Below are positions 46,131 to 55,824 of a stretch of DNA of 64,000 nucleotides, piece after piece. Both the position numbers and the translations under genes were made by a program. The notes below the pieces were generated by a model, which did not search any database, was not told where the DNA came from, and was given only the letters and a program-made list of their open reading frames with translations. Every line of letters starts with the position of its first letter. Positions within the stretch are counted from its first letter, which is position 1. Source of the DNA: Pseudomonadota bacterium (GTDB lineage Bacteria > Pseudomonadota > Gammaproteobacteria > Berkiellales > Berkiellaceae); contig JAFECS010000015.1 of assembly GCA_018241965.1 (NCBI GenBank), positions 443 through 64,442 on the forward strand, read 5' to 3'.

Positions 46131-47833
46131 GTTTGACCTTGTGCCAAATGTTGTGACTCAGATCGATTAATTAATTCTATAAAAGTATCTTCTAAGGTGG
46201 GGTTGGGAAATTGCGTTGATTGAACTTGTGATTTTAGATTGTCAGGTGAGTCAGTGGCAATATTTTTTCCTCGATAAATAAGTGCAATTCTATCGCAATA
46301 TTCTGCTTCATCCATGAAATGGGTGGTTATCATAATTGTAACCCCTTTTTGAACCATACCATTGATATGGGTCCAAAATTCTCTGCGTGTTAAGGGATCG
46401 ACGCCTGATGTGGGTTCATCTAAAAATAAAACATCTGGCTCATGCATCACTGCACAAGACAAAGCAAGGCGTTGTTTGTATCCTAGGGGTAATGTGCCCG
46501 AATTCACTTTAAGGAATCGCCCCAGATCAAAAATGGAGATCATCTGGTTAACAGCCTCATTGCGCATTTTCCCCTTTAATCCATACACACCAGAAAAAAA
46601 TTGTAAATTTTCAAGTACATTGAGATCGCTATAAAGGGAAAATTTTTGCGCCATATAACCAATTTTTGCTCGTGCCTGAGAACTTGACGTTTTTAAGTCT
46701 AATCCTGAAACAAGCGCATTTCCTTTGGTAGGTTGCAAAAGTCCACATAACATTTTAAAGGTGGTGGACTTGCCCGCGCCATTGGGGCCGAGTAACCCGA
46801 AAATTTCACCGCGCTTGATGTTAAAGGAAATATCACTGGCTGCATAGAAGTCGCCAAAGCGCTTTGTGAGATTTTGTGCTTGAATAACATCTTCCTTTTC
46901 TTTTAGTTTTTCTGTTATGTGAGCAGCAAGTATCGATTGGCGGCTAAATTTTCCTTTTAATATATCAATAAAAGCATCTTCAAAACGAGGTGCGGTTGGT
47001 TTAATAGCAAAGTCAACATTTTGAGGCGTTGTACTTGAAAATAAGATGCGCAAATATTTACCTTGAATGACGCCATCAACAACATCTTTTCGATTCAGTA
47101 AGCGTTGTAGCGTATGTCTAATTTCGCTTTGGGGGACCTCAATTTGAAACACGCGTCCTTGAACCGTATTGGCCATATCTTGGGGTAGTCCATCAAACAA
47201 AATTTTACCTTCGTTAAGCAAAATGACCTCTTGACATTTTTCAGCTTCATCCAGGTATGACGTCGACCAGACCACGGCCAATCCTTCATGACTTAAGGTT
47301 TGCACCATTTGCCATAACTCACGTCTAGAGACAGGGTCGACACCGACGCTGGGTTCATCGAGTAATAATATTCTAGGCTGGCTTAACATGGCACAAGCAA
47401 GTCCGAGTTTTTGCTTCATGCCACCAGATAATTTGCCAGCAAGACGGTCAGTAAATTCTTTTAAATTGGTAAAATGAAGCATGCGTTCAAAAATTTCTTT
47501 GCGTACAGTTCCTTTTAATTGATGTAATCTTGCATATAACTCAAGGTTTTCGATGACCGTTAAATCTTCATATAAACCAAATTTCTGAGGCATATAGCCT
47601 ATCAACTCTTTATCATTTCCATCATAGAGGGTAATGGTGCCGGCGGTAGGTTTCATCAAGCCTGTAATAAGACGGATGAGAGTTGTTTTGCCTGCAGCAT
47701 CTGGGCCGACCAAGCCAGTAATTTTGCCACTTTTGATGTTTGCATTGACATTATTTAAAGCTAAGGTGCTGGGATTAGTAAATTGCTTGCTGACATTATC
47801 AATTTTAATGGCAATATCAGCGTGATTGTTCAT
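46127..47833 (-). CDS. ybhF: Tandem ABC ATPase of drug exporter (YbhF-like)
   Basis: 568 residues with two complete nucleotide-binding domains. The first has GPDAAGKTT, KLSGGMKQKLGLACAM and LLLDEPSVGVDPVSRR. The second has GPNGAGKST, TLPLGYKQRLALSCAV and LFLDEPTSGVDPLTRR. Walker A of the first half reads PDAAGKT, a known variant in this family. Size matches E. coli YbhF. The start overlaps the fusion-protein gene by 17 bp. Confidence 0.92.
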   Translation of the reverse strand: MNNHADIAIKIDNVSKQFTNPSTLALNNVNANIKSGKITGLVGPDAAGKTTLIRLITGLMKPTAGTITLYDGNDKELIGYMPQKFGLYEDLTVIENLELYARLHQLKGTVRKEIFERMLHFTNLKEFTDRLAGKLSGGMKQKLGLACAMLSQPRILLLDEPSVGVDPVSRRELWQMVQTLSHEGLAVVWSTSYLDEAEKCQEVILLNEGKILFDGLPQDMANTVQGRVFQIEVPQSEIRHTLQRLLNRKDVVDGVIQGKYLRILFSSTTPQNVDFAIKPTAPRFEDAFIDILKGKFSRQSILAAHITEKLKEKEDVIQAQNLTKRFGDFYAASDISFNIKRGEIFGLLGPNGAGKSTTFKMLCGLLQPTKGNALVSGLDLKTSSSQARAKIGYMAQKFSLYSDLNVLENLQFFSGVYGLKGKMRNEAVNQMISIFDLGRFLKVNSGTLPLGYKQRLALSCAVMHEPDVLFLDEPTSGVDPLTRREFWTHINGMVQKGVTIMITTHFMDEAEYCDRIALIYRGKNIATDSPDNLKSQVQSTQFPNPTLEDTFIELINRSESQHLAQGQT

Positions 47834-48845
47834 GATTCAGTTTCGTGTTTTCTAATAATGTGGCAGTGACTGGCATGCCTTGACGAAGTTGACCTTCTTT
47901 ATCATCGACAATGATTCTAATGCGGTACACGAGATCGGTACGCAGCTCTTTAGTTTCAATATTTTTGGGGGTAAATTCAGCTTGGGGGGAAATGAATCCA
48001 ACCTGCCCTTTAAAGGGTTTATCGGGAGCGGTATCTGTGTAGACCAAGGCGCTCATCCCTGGTTTTAAGCGTCCTAAATCTATTTCAGAAACATAAGCTC
48101 TTATCCACACCGGATTGGTCAAAGACAAGGTATACACAGGTGTGCCAATAGGAACTATCGCTCCTGGCTCCTTGATTCTTGTTAAAATGATCCCATCATT
48201 GGGTGCAAGAAGTTCAGAATCTTGCAAACGTATTTGGGCTAAAGATAATTGAGCTTTCATCGCTTCAAATTGGGCACTTGCTGCTTCAATATCTTCGGTA
48301 CGAAACCCTTCCTTCATTAATTTAAGCGCTTCTTGGGCTGTTTTTAATCTTGCTTGGGCCTCATTGGCTGTAGCAAAAGCATCGTCATATTCTTGTTTAG
48401 AGGCATAATTTTTTTCTAATAGTTCTTTTTTGCGCGTGAGCACTTTGCTGGCATTATCATAGGTCGCTTGTTGCTGGTTCACCAAGGCGATAGCTTCTTG
48501 AATTTCTTGAGGGCGGTTACCGGTATTATATTTGGTGAGATTTGCTTGCGCAGCCGCGACTTGGGCTTTGAGATTGTCTACATCATGTTGGAAGGGGGTT
48601 TTATCTAAACTTGCTAGAACATCTCCCTTTTTAACTGTATCGCCTTCTTCAAAATGCATCTTTTCAATGCGTCCGGCTACCCTAAATCCAAGTTCCACTT
48701 GACGGATATCCACATTGCCATGAACAATAAGTTGCTTGTCATGAATTTTTTTAGTGTAAAAAAAATAAACACTTCCACCCACTGCCAGAACAATGCCTAG
48801 CAGAATGAGCCAAGGACTTAGTATTTTTCCAGTTATGTTTCTCAT
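47817..48845 (-). CDS. ybhG: HlyD-type membrane fusion protein (YbhG-like)
   Basis: 342 residues: an N-terminal membrane anchor (about 10-30), a lipoyl-like half motif around GRIEKMHFEEGDTVKKGDVLASLD, a long helical hairpin (about 85-200), the second half SELLAPNDGIILTRIKEPGAIV, and a beta-barrel. It links the inner-membrane ABC exporter to an outer-membrane channel such as TolC. First gene of the ybhGFSR-like operon. Confidence 0.92.
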   Translation of the reverse strand: MRNITGKILSPWLILLGIVLAVGGSVYFFYTKKIHDKQLIVHGNVDIRQVELGFRVAGRIEKMHFEEGDTVKKGDVLASLDKTPFQHDVDNLKAQVAAAQANLTKYNTGNRPQEIQEAIALVNQQQATYDNASKVLTRKKELLEKNYASKQEYDDAFATANEAQARLKTAQEALKLMKEGFRTEDIEAASAQFEAMKAQLSLAQIRLQDSELLAPNDGIILTRIKEPGAIVPIGTPVYTLSLTNPVWIRAYVSEIDLGRLKPGMSALVYTDTAPDKPFKGQVGFISPQAEFTPKNIETKELRTDLVYRIRIIVDDKEGQLRQGMPVTATLLENTKLNHEQSR

Positions 48846-48944
48846 AGTGGATGTGTGGTCTTCCTGTGACCTCAGAGCTTCTCTTTTAATATTAGAAGGT
48901 AACTGCGCTTGAGGTAAGTAAATACCTAAAATGAAGCTTCAAAG

Positions 48945-48969
48945 CTGAATAGACTATCAGTCTATTCAG
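48945..48969 (-). other. Perfect 11-bp hairpin at the end of the first symporter gene
   Basis: The sequence is ctgaatagact (48945-48955), loop atc, then agtctattcag (48959-48969). The stop codon of the symporter lies in the stem. The minus-strand sequence after it is only moderately T-rich, so it may be a weak terminator or an mRNA-stabilising hairpin. Confidence 0.55.
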
Positions 48970-50143
48970 GCTCAGCACAAGGGAGACTAGTATTCACCTT
49001 TGGCGAAAAAAGCCGTCCTTGAATTTTATCAATTATCAAAGCAAAGCCGCCATTTCCCAAGACATTTGCTGATGTGATGACAGGGTCAAACAAGATATAC
49101 ATGGCCGTGATTAATGATAGCATTTGGCTATTAAACCCTAAGTAGGTTTCCAGAACCGGCAACATCACCATGATGCCGCCTCCCGGCACTGCGGCGACGG
49201 AAAATTTTGCTAACACAAAATAAAAAGCAAAAATCAAGTAATTGATAAGTGTGGGCTCCGGGACATCAAAACTTTTTAAAATTGCATAAGCCAAAATAGG
49301 AATAGCAAAACAATCCCCAATTAAATGCACATTGACCGTGGCGGGAATGACCGAAGGCGCGATATCAGGATGGTTGGCATTTTTTTGAGAGCCTAGAATG
49401 GTTAAAGGCATCGCTGCGGCACTAGACATTGTACTAAAACCTGTGATGGCAGCAGGTAACATATTTTTAATACTTTGTAATAATGAGCAATTTTTGGTAT
49501 GGGCAATGAAATAAATAAATGAAATATAGCTAAATTGGGCTAAAGCTATCATGGTAAAAATAAGAGCATAATCTTTTATGAGCATTAACATCACGCCCTC
49601 ATGCTCTAATTTGATAACAAAACCAGCCACGAACATAGGAATAAAGTAGGTGAAAATACGCAAGGTATGATTTATTACCGTATCCATCTTCGCGGCAATT
49701 TCTTTGGAAAGCGAGGGCTTAAAATAAGAAGCAATAAAACCTAAAGCTAAACCTGAAAACATGGCAATATTATTGGGAATAACCTTAGGTAATGAAAAAG
49801 TCCACAGAGCTTCAAGTGCCGTGTTATTTTCGGGAACGATAACGGATAAATCAAAGTGATAAACCCATACACCCACATAATGGCTTAAAAAGGTGGATAT
49901 AAAATTAGAACAACACACCCCAGCCAATATTAAAAAGATTAGTTTGGATGCTTGCCGCGTTAAAGTTGCCATGACTTTAAACAATAAGCCAAAAATAATA
50001 AAGGGCAACAAGGTAATAATAATCGATTTAATGCTTAAGCTAATTGAATAAAGAAATGCTTTTGCTTCAAGGGGTAAAGTGTTTCCTAAAAAACATATCA
50101 ATAAGATGAGCGCAACCAATATAAAGGGCATTTTTCGAAACAT
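48962..50143 (-). CDS. Dicarboxylate/amino acid:cation symporter (DAACS), first copy
   Basis: 393 residues with eight membrane helices plus re-entrant loops. The serine-rich hairpin GFSTMSSAAAMPLTILG and the late loop VAAVPGGGIMVMLPVLE match the DAACS fold (GltP/DctA family), which takes up glutamate, aspartate, C4-dicarboxylates or serine/threonine with Na+ or H+. The exact substrate is not readable. The family's usual N-M-D-G-T segment is altered (NVHLIGDCF here), so the ligand may differ from that of GltP. Single gene. Confidence 0.83.
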   Translation of the reverse strand: MFRKMPFILVALILLICFLGNTLPLEAKAFLYSISLSIKSIIITLLPFIIFGLLFKVMATLTRQASKLIFLILAGVCCSNFISTFLSHYVGVWVYHFDLSVIVPENNTALEALWTFSLPKVIPNNIAMFSGLALGFIASYFKPSLSKEIAAKMDTVINHTLRIFTYFIPMFVAGFVIKLEHEGVMLMLIKDYALIFTMIALAQFSYISFIYFIAHTKNCSLLQSIKNMLPAAITGFSTMSSAAAMPLTILGSQKNANHPDIAPSVIPATVNVHLIGDCFAIPILAYAILKSFDVPEPTLINYLIFAFYFVLAKFSVAAVPGGGIMVMLPVLETYLGFNSQMLSLITAMYILFDPVITSANVLGNGGFALIIDKIQGRLFSPKVNTSLPCAEPE

Positions 50144-50205
50144 AATGGTAACCTTTAAATCAAAGTTTTATAAAGTAGAAGTAAAAAATTGGGTGCGAGT
50201 GTGTA

Positions 50206-50222
50206 TACCGGCCTAGCCGGTA
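50206..50222. promoter_or_regulatory. 17-bp palindrome upstream of the first symporter
   Basis: taccggc (50206-50212), cta, gccggta (50216-50222) is a perfect inverted repeat in the 282-bp divergent gap between the symporter and the spermidine-synthase-like gene. It is more G+C-rich than its surroundings. It could be an operator or a small hairpin; nothing else clear is visible in this gap. Confidence 0.35.
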
Positions 50223-50425
50223 GTGGTAGTGTGAACTGTAGTGAGGATGGATAAATGCATGTTCATAAACTGAAGATAGACTATCTACTGAGGCACTGTC
50301 AACCTTTGCTCAACCACTTTGTCGCAGATATCTTGCAATAGGGTTATCCATTATAATTAAGAGTAAGTGTTGTATATACCCAGTAGGCTCTTTATTACCT
50401 AGCAAACCAACAAGGTAAATGTTTT

Positions 50426-52471
50426 ATGGTACCAGTGCTATACGGCATTACTATTTTTCTGAGCGCTTTTTTACTTTTTTTTATCCAACCATTCATTGCT
50501 AAAGCAATGCTTCCCCATTTTGGGGGGGCAGGATTTGTTTGGATAAGTACCATCTTATTTTTTCAAATCGTTTTGTTGCTGGGATATTGCTACGCTTATG
50601 TACTAGCCAAATGGTTTAGCGAAAAGAAGCAAGCAGTCATTCACTTTTTGTTATTAGGAATATCGTTATTTTACATTCCAGTATATCTTCATTATACAGC
50701 TTCTTTAGATCAGCTTTGGTCACCCTGGGCAGTGATACTTTTGCTCTCTAAAAATGTGTTGTTTCCTTGTGTTGTGATCTCTGCCTCAAGCCCTTTATTG
50801 CAACATTGGTATTGCCAAATTCGTCAGACGACTTTTCCCTATGTGTATTATTCAGTTTCTAACGCAGGCTCATTAATTGGGTTGCTAGGATATCCGTTTT
50901 TATTCGAGCCGCTGATTGGTTTGAAAGTTCAAAGTATCACTTGGTCTATTTTATATGCTTTATATGTTTTTTTATGTATTGCTTGTTTAGGAAAATTGAT
51001 TTTAACAAAAAATTATAAAGCTAAAATTGATGAGATTTTTACAGTCAGCACGTCCATACTATTAAAATGGCTATTGCTCACTTTTTTAAGCAGTGCATTA
51101 TTGATATCTACCACCCAGTTTTTAGTTCAGAATGTCATTAATCTTCCGCTGTTATGGGTTTTGCCACTGGCATTATATTTGATTTCTTATATCGTTATTT
51201 TTTCTACACCAAAGCATTATAACAATGAATTTTGGTCAGCTTCTTTTTTTATTTGGTTATTGATGTTTTCCTGGCTAATTTATAATTCACAACTTGCTGG
51301 GGTTAATGTCGTTATTGTTATTTTGGCACTGTTGTATTCATCTTGCATGATTTGCCATGGAGAGTTAATTAAAACCAAGCCCCCTGTTAAAGATTTAACT
51401 TTGTTTTACATGGTCATTGCTCTGGGTGGAGTGTTTGGCGGCATTTTTTCAAATATTATTGCTTTACGTTGGTTTATTCATTGGTGGGATCTTTATTTAC
51501 CACTGATTATAATCAGCATCATAAGTGCAATTATATTAACTAGGCAATATATTTCATCAAAAATCAAATGGAATTTAGCCTTATGTAGTACAGGGATAAT
51601 TATTACGCTCACTTATGGATTTGTTGTTTTATTAGAAATTTATAACCCCAATGAGATCCGCGTTGCCCAATATAGAAATCCTTATGGCATGATTAGAGTA
51701 TATGATTTTATTAACAACACTAATTTACCACGTAGAGCCATCTTTCATGGTATGGTAGTGCATGGTCTTCAATTAAAAGCCCCGCTTAACTCTCACTTTC
51801 CAACAACTTATTATGGTTATCATTCTGGTGTGGGGTATGCTTTTCATTATTTAAAAGAGCACAATCATTCCTTAAATGTGGGCATTGTGGGTTTAGGTTG
51901 TGGTACCTTATCAAGTTTTGGTGAAAAAGGGGATGTATTCACTTTTTATGAAATTGACCCAGATGTTATTACTGTAGCGAATAACTTTTTTTCATTTTTA
52001 AAAGAATCAAAGGCAACGATCAACATAGTAGAAGGGGATGCTAGGTTGTCGTTGCAAAAGAGTTCCACAACGTTAAATCCTCCTAAATTCGATCTTTTGG
52101 TGCTGGATGCATTTAATGGAGACGCCATTCCTGCTCACTTACTCACAACAGAAGCCATGCAAATATATCAAAAACTGGTAGTAAAGCATGGAATTATTGC
52201 TATCCACATTTCTAATACTTATATCAATTTATTACCTGTGACGATGGCTTTAGCAAAAGATTCAAATTGCATGCATTGGTGGATTCAAAACAAATCCGAA
52301 GTTGATAAGGGAATTTTTAGTGCCTCTTGGGTTTTAATTAGTTGCGATCCTGGGCTTGGTGGTTGGCTCAAACAACATGATGCCTATTTTGATCATCAAC
52401 CAACAATTTCTCCAAGACTGTGGACAGATGATTATAATACGATTCTGCCGTTATTAGAGTGGCATGGCTAA
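50426..52471 (+). CDS. Membrane-embedded spermidine-synthase-like protein
   Basis: 681 residues. The N-terminal part (about 1-400) has around 11-13 membrane helices, beginning GITIFLSAFLLFFIQPFIAKAML. The C-terminal part (about 455-670) is a polyamine-synthase-type Rossmann domain: VGIVGLGCGTLSSFG, YEIDPDVITVAN, VEGDARLSL, and DLLVLDAFNGDAIPAHLLT. Such membrane fusions are common but mostly uncharacterised. The aminopropyl-transfer Asp pattern is near LDAFNGD rather than the canonical DGGDG, so activity as spermidine synthase is doubtful. Single gene between two DAACS symporters. Confidence 0.82.
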   Translation: MVPVLYGITIFLSAFLLFFIQPFIAKAMLPHFGGAGFVWISTILFFQIVLLLGYCYAYVLAKWFSEKKQAVIHFLLLGISLFYIPVYLHYTASLDQLWSPWAVILLLSKNVLFPCVVISASSPLLQHWYCQIRQTTFPYVYYSVSNAGSLIGLLGYPFLFEPLIGLKVQSITWSILYALYVFLCIACLGKLILTKNYKAKIDEIFTVSTSILLKWLLLTFLSSALLISTTQFLVQNVINLPLLWVLPLALYLISYIVIFSTPKHYNNEFWSASFFIWLLMFSWLIYNSQLAGVNVVIVILALLYSSCMICHGELIKTKPPVKDLTLFYMVIALGGVFGGIFSNIIALRWFIHWWDLYLPLIIISIISAIILTRQYISSKIKWNLALCSTGIIITLTYGFVVLLEIYNPNEIRVAQYRNPYGMIRVYDFINNTNLPRRAIFHGMVVHGLQLKAPLNSHFPTTYYGYHSGVGYAFHYLKEHNHSLNVGIVGLGCGTLSSFGEKGDVFTFYEIDPDVITVANNFFSFLKESKATINIVEGDARLSLQKSSTTLNPPKFDLLVLDAFNGDAIPAHLLTTEAMQIYQKLVVKHGIIAIHISNTYINLLPVTMALAKDSNCMHWWIQNKSEVDKGIFSASWVLISCDPGLGGWLKQHDAYFDHQPTISPRLWTDDYNTILPLLEWHG

Positions 52472-52571
52472 TCGATTCTTGACGTAAGGCTAACAGCTAT
52501 GATTTACTTACCGAATCTTATTTAAGGTGCATATCACCATGAAACCTTGCTATCTTCTCCTTTCTACCTGT

Positions 52572-52613
52572 TGTCAACATTAGGTTGACACCTACACCTA
52601 TTTTCTCTTATTA
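52572..52613 (+). promoter_or_regulatory. Promoter with overlapping palindrome, second symporter
   Basis: The inverted repeat tgtcaac (52572-52578), attag, gttgaca (52584-52590) covers a consensus -35 ttgaca (52585-52590). The -10 ttatta (52608-52613) follows after 17 bp. An operator sitting on the -35 suggests repression. It lies 50 bp before the symporter ATG at 52662. Confidence 0.55.
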
Positions 52614-52661
52614 ATGATACTTATATATAGCAGCTAACTTATAAAGTGAGATGAAATCTAT

Positions 52662-53864
52662 ATGCTGAACCGACGCGGTTATTGGATGATTTTGGTGGCA
52701 ATATTGTTTGCGGTATTAGCAGGTTGGTCAGGACAACCCCTTATCATTAAATTATCGGAATTAGTTTCTGAAATCTTCGTCAGGTTGCTTAAGCTTATTA
52801 GTTTACCGATGATAAGCCTTTCCCTATTGGCTACCATTTCTTCTGTGGGAGAGCAGTCACTATCGAACTTAGGGAAGAGGATTGTTTCTTACACCATTTT
52901 AACCACCATGATTGCAGCGACCATAGCCTTATTGCTTTACGAAGCAATACAACCTGTTGTGTTGGTAACCTTAGAACAAAGTGCAAACATTCAAACGCCT
53001 TCTTACTATGATGAACTTTTAAAAGTTATTCCAAGCAATTTATTGCAACCTTTTTTGGAAGGAAATGTTGTTAGCATTATGTTGCTTTCATTGCTCATTG
53101 GGGTTGGTGTTGCTAAATTGCCAGCAGAACAACGTCAACCTATTCACCAATTGTTACAAAGTCTTTTTCAAATGATGATGCAGATCACGCGATGGATAGT
53201 AAGCTTTATGCCCATTGCCATTTGGGGCTTTATGACTTCTTTCTTTGTAGAAGTCTCTAAAGGGTTATCTTTTACGAATTTAGGATGGTATTTAACCACC
53301 ATTTTGTCAGCTAATCTTATTCAAGCAATCGTTGTATTGCCATTATTTTTATGGTGGCACGGTGTTAACGCACGCAAAGTTTTTGTTAAAATGTTACCTG
53401 CTTTATCTTTTGCCTTTTTCTCAAAATCCTCTAGTGCCGCTATGCCAACAGCCATTGATTGTGCTGAACAAGGCTTGGCTGTTGCACCTAAAGTATCGCG
53501 ATTTAGTTTCCCTTTATGCACCAGCATAAACATGAATGCATGCGCTGCTTTTATTTTAATTACCGTCATGTTTATTGCTCAAAGCCAAGGGATGAGTTTT
53601 ACGCTGACTGAAAAGCTAACTTGGATTTTAATTGCGACCATTGCCGCTATTGGGAATGCCGGTGTACCTATGGGTTGCTTTTTTATAGCCAGTGCCTTAT
53701 TAACCACCATGAATTTGCCATTAACCTTAATGGGGATCATTTTGCCGTTTTATGCACTGCTTGATATGTTAGAAAGTGCGATTAATATATGGTCAGATTC
53801 ATGCGTGACAGTGGCTGTAAATCAAAGAGCCAATTTCACTCGGCAAATTATAGCGGACCAATAG
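52662..53864 (+). CDS. Dicarboxylate/amino acid:cation symporter (DAACS), second copy
   Basis: 400 residues and more canonical than the first copy. It has FFSKSSSAAMPTAIDCA (serine-rich hairpin), FSFPLCTSINMNACAAF (the NMDGT-like segment read as NMNAC) and the late AAIGNAGVPMGCFFIASALL loop. It imports an acidic or small neutral amino acid with a cation. The Asp-to-Asn change in NMDGT suggests altered ion or substrate binding. Its end overlaps the kdpD-like gene by 17 bp, tail to tail. Confidence 0.88.
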   Translation: MLNRRGYWMILVAILFAVLAGWSGQPLIIKLSELVSEIFVRLLKLISLPMISLSLLATISSVGEQSLSNLGKRIVSYTILTTMIAATIALLLYEAIQPVVLVTLEQSANIQTPSYYDELLKVIPSNLLQPFLEGNVVSIMLLSLLIGVGVAKLPAEQRQPIHQLLQSLFQMMMQITRWIVSFMPIAIWGFMTSFFVEVSKGLSFTNLGWYLTTILSANLIQAIVVLPLFLWWHGVNARKVFVKMLPALSFAFFSKSSSAAMPTAIDCAEQGLAVAPKVSRFSFPLCTSINMNACAAFILITVMFIAQSQGMSFTLTEKLTWILIATIAAIGNAGVPMGCFFIASALLTTMNLPLTLMGIILPFYALLDMLESAINIWSDSCVTVAVNQRANFTRQIIADQ

Positions 53865-55824
53865 GCTGTTCTTTTTCTTTACGCATTTTTTCAGCTGCGC
53901 TTACTCTTTCTAAAGCCGAAGCGGTCTGAATGGCTAATGAACCAAGCAACATATTTTCTTCGCTGCTAAAGTTACGCTCAGGATCTTTGGGAATGATCCC
54001 TAAAACGCCGTATATTTTATCGCCATTAGATAAGGGTAAATAAAACCCACGCGCGCTCGGCATGGTGTCTGTTCCGGCACCTGCTTCTTGCTTGTGTTTA
54101 TAAACCCATAATGCAACACTTTCTTCTTTTAATTCTGCTTTTATGCCAGGATGTGAAATAATTTCAAGGTTTCCTTGTTCGTCAGGCGCCCATACGGTTG
54201 CAGCACAATCGAATATTTCACCGATATGATGGGAAACCACCTTTGCTATCTTTGATTTTCCAGGCGTAATAATCAATTTGCGAGAAAGATCATAGAGCTC
54301 AGAAATGTATTTTTCACGTTGTCTGGTCACTAAATGCTGTTGTCGAAGCCTTGAGGTCAGCGTGCTTATGACAAGCCCGGTTAATAATAAAACAGCCAGT
54401 GTGACGAGATCTCTTAAATGATATGCTCGAAAATTGTAATAAGGATGAATAAAGAAAAAATTATAACAAATTACAGCAAGGAGTGCTGTAAACACGGCGG
54501 TGCCACGTTCTGAGCTTGTGGCCACAATCACCACGCCTGCCAAATACATCATCAATACCGTCTCAGGCTCTAACCATTGTTTAGCAGGAAGCCCAAAAAG
54601 CGTAAACAAAGCAATCACAAAAATAGCATACAAAATCGACATCCAGGTTGCATAGGTGGCGCTTTGTTTTTTTAACTTAGGCGGGGGGATATCTTCATTA
54701 ATGATGTAAATATCAATATTGCCACTTTTTTCAATAATTTCGTTCGCTAAAGATTTGAAGAACCAACGTTTGTAAGCTGGCGTGTTCGTTTTACCTAAGA
54801 TGATTTTGGTAAAATTATTTTTCCGGGCATAGTTGACAATAGCATCGCTGGTTTGTGTTTCCTGAATGGTTTCAGCTTTGCCACCCAGTTGTTCAGCAAG
54901 TTGCAATGTGCGCTTTATGTTATTTTGTTCTTCTTTAGCAAGACGATAATATTGATCATTTTCTACATAGAGCGCCGTCCAAGGACATTTGAGTTTGGAA
55001 GCAAGCTGTTTAGCATTTCTAACTAGTTTTGTTGATAAACTCCCAGGCCCAACGCAAGCTAAAATTTTATCAGAGATAGATTGTTGTTTGCTTTGAAATT
55101 TTTTGTATATATCACGTAAAGCATCGACGCGCTCAGCGGTTCTTCGTAAAGCAATTTCTCGTAAAGCAATTAAATTTTCAATTTTAAAAAAATGTTGGGC
55201 AGCGCGCTGTTTGGCAAATTCTCCAAGATATACTTTTCCTTCGCTTAATCTTTCAAGGATAATTTCAGAAGGGATGTCCACCAATACGATTTCATCGGCA
55301 TTATCAAATAATGAATCAGGAACAGTTTCTTTAACACGTATACCAGTTAAATTTGCCACCATATCATTTAAGCTTTCAAGATGTTGTACATTTAAGGTTG
55401 TATAAACATCAATTCCGCTTTCTAGGATCTCTTGCACATCTTGCCAACGCTTAGGGTGTCTTGAGCCAATGGCATTGGTGTGCGCGAGCTCATCGACGAG
55501 TAAGATAGTGGGTTTTTTTTCAATAGCGGCATCAATATCGAGTTCTTTAATGGTGATCCCTTGATACTGAACTTGCCGCAGGGGTAATAAGGTCAAGCCC
55601 TCTAGTAGCTTTGCTGTTTCTAAACGACCATGCGTTTCAATTATGCCTGCGACAACATTGACGCCTTCTTTGAGCTTTTCTTGGGCAGCAGATAACATAG
55701 CGTAAGTTTTTCCAGAGCCTGCGCAAGCGCCAAAGAAAATTTTTAATTTACCACGACGAGCATGTTTTGCTTCTTCAGTTACTTTTCGCAACAATTGCTC
55801 AGGATCGGGTCTTTCGGGCTCCAT
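53848..55824 (-). CDS. kdpD: KdpD-like potassium/osmosensor lacking the histidine kinase core
   Basis: 658 residues against about 890 in E. coli KdpD. Parts present are the KdpD N-domain (about 20-230, Walker A GACAGSGKT at 32-40, LVDELAHTNAIGSRHPKR), a Usp-like domain (about 245-370), four membrane helices (about 395-500), and a GAF domain (about 515-640). The protein then stops shortly after the coiled linker that would lead into the H-box. No HisKA or ATPase (N, G1, G2) motif follows, and a symporter gene occupies the next bases on the other strand. It cannot autophosphorylate as usual. It joins kdpC with a 1-bp overlap. No kdpE is next to it. Confidence 0.9.
   Translation of the reverse strand: MEPERPDPEQLLRKVTEEAKHARRGKLKIFFGACAGSGKTYAMLSAAQEKLKEGVNVVAGIIETHGRLETAKLLEGLTLLPLRQVQYQGITIKELDIDAAIEKKPTILLVDELAHTNAIGSRHPKRWQDVQEILESGIDVYTTLNVQHLESLNDMVANLTGIRVKETVPDSLFDNADEIVLVDIPSEIILERLSEGKVYLGEFAKQRAAQHFFKIENLIALREIALRRTAERVDALRDIYKKFQSKQQSISDKILACVGPGSLSTKLVRNAKQLASKLKCPWTALYVENDQYYRLAKEEQNNIKRTLQLAEQLGGKAETIQETQTSDAIVNYARKNNFTKIILGKTNTPAYKRWFFKSLANEIIEKSGNIDIYIINEDIPPPKLKKQSATYATWMSILYAIFVIALFTLFGLPAKQWLEPETVLMMYLAGVVIVATSSERGTAVFTALLAVICYNFFFIHPYYNFRAYHLRDLVTLAVLLLTGLVISTLTSRLRQQHLVTRQREKYISELYDLSRKLIITPGKSKIAKVVSHHIGEIFDCAATVWAPDEQGNLEIISHPGIKAELKEESVALWVYKHKQEAGAGTDTMPSARGFYLPLSNGDKIYGVLGIIPKDPERNFSSEENMLLGSLAIQTASALERVSAAEKMRKEKEQPIGPL

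Noticed and set aside
53848..53864. KdpD shortened by a nearby frameshift with kinase domain in another frame
   Set aside because: The bases after the stop encode the second symporter on the opposite strand, with no H-box or ATPase motif in any frame, so the kinase part is really absent here.
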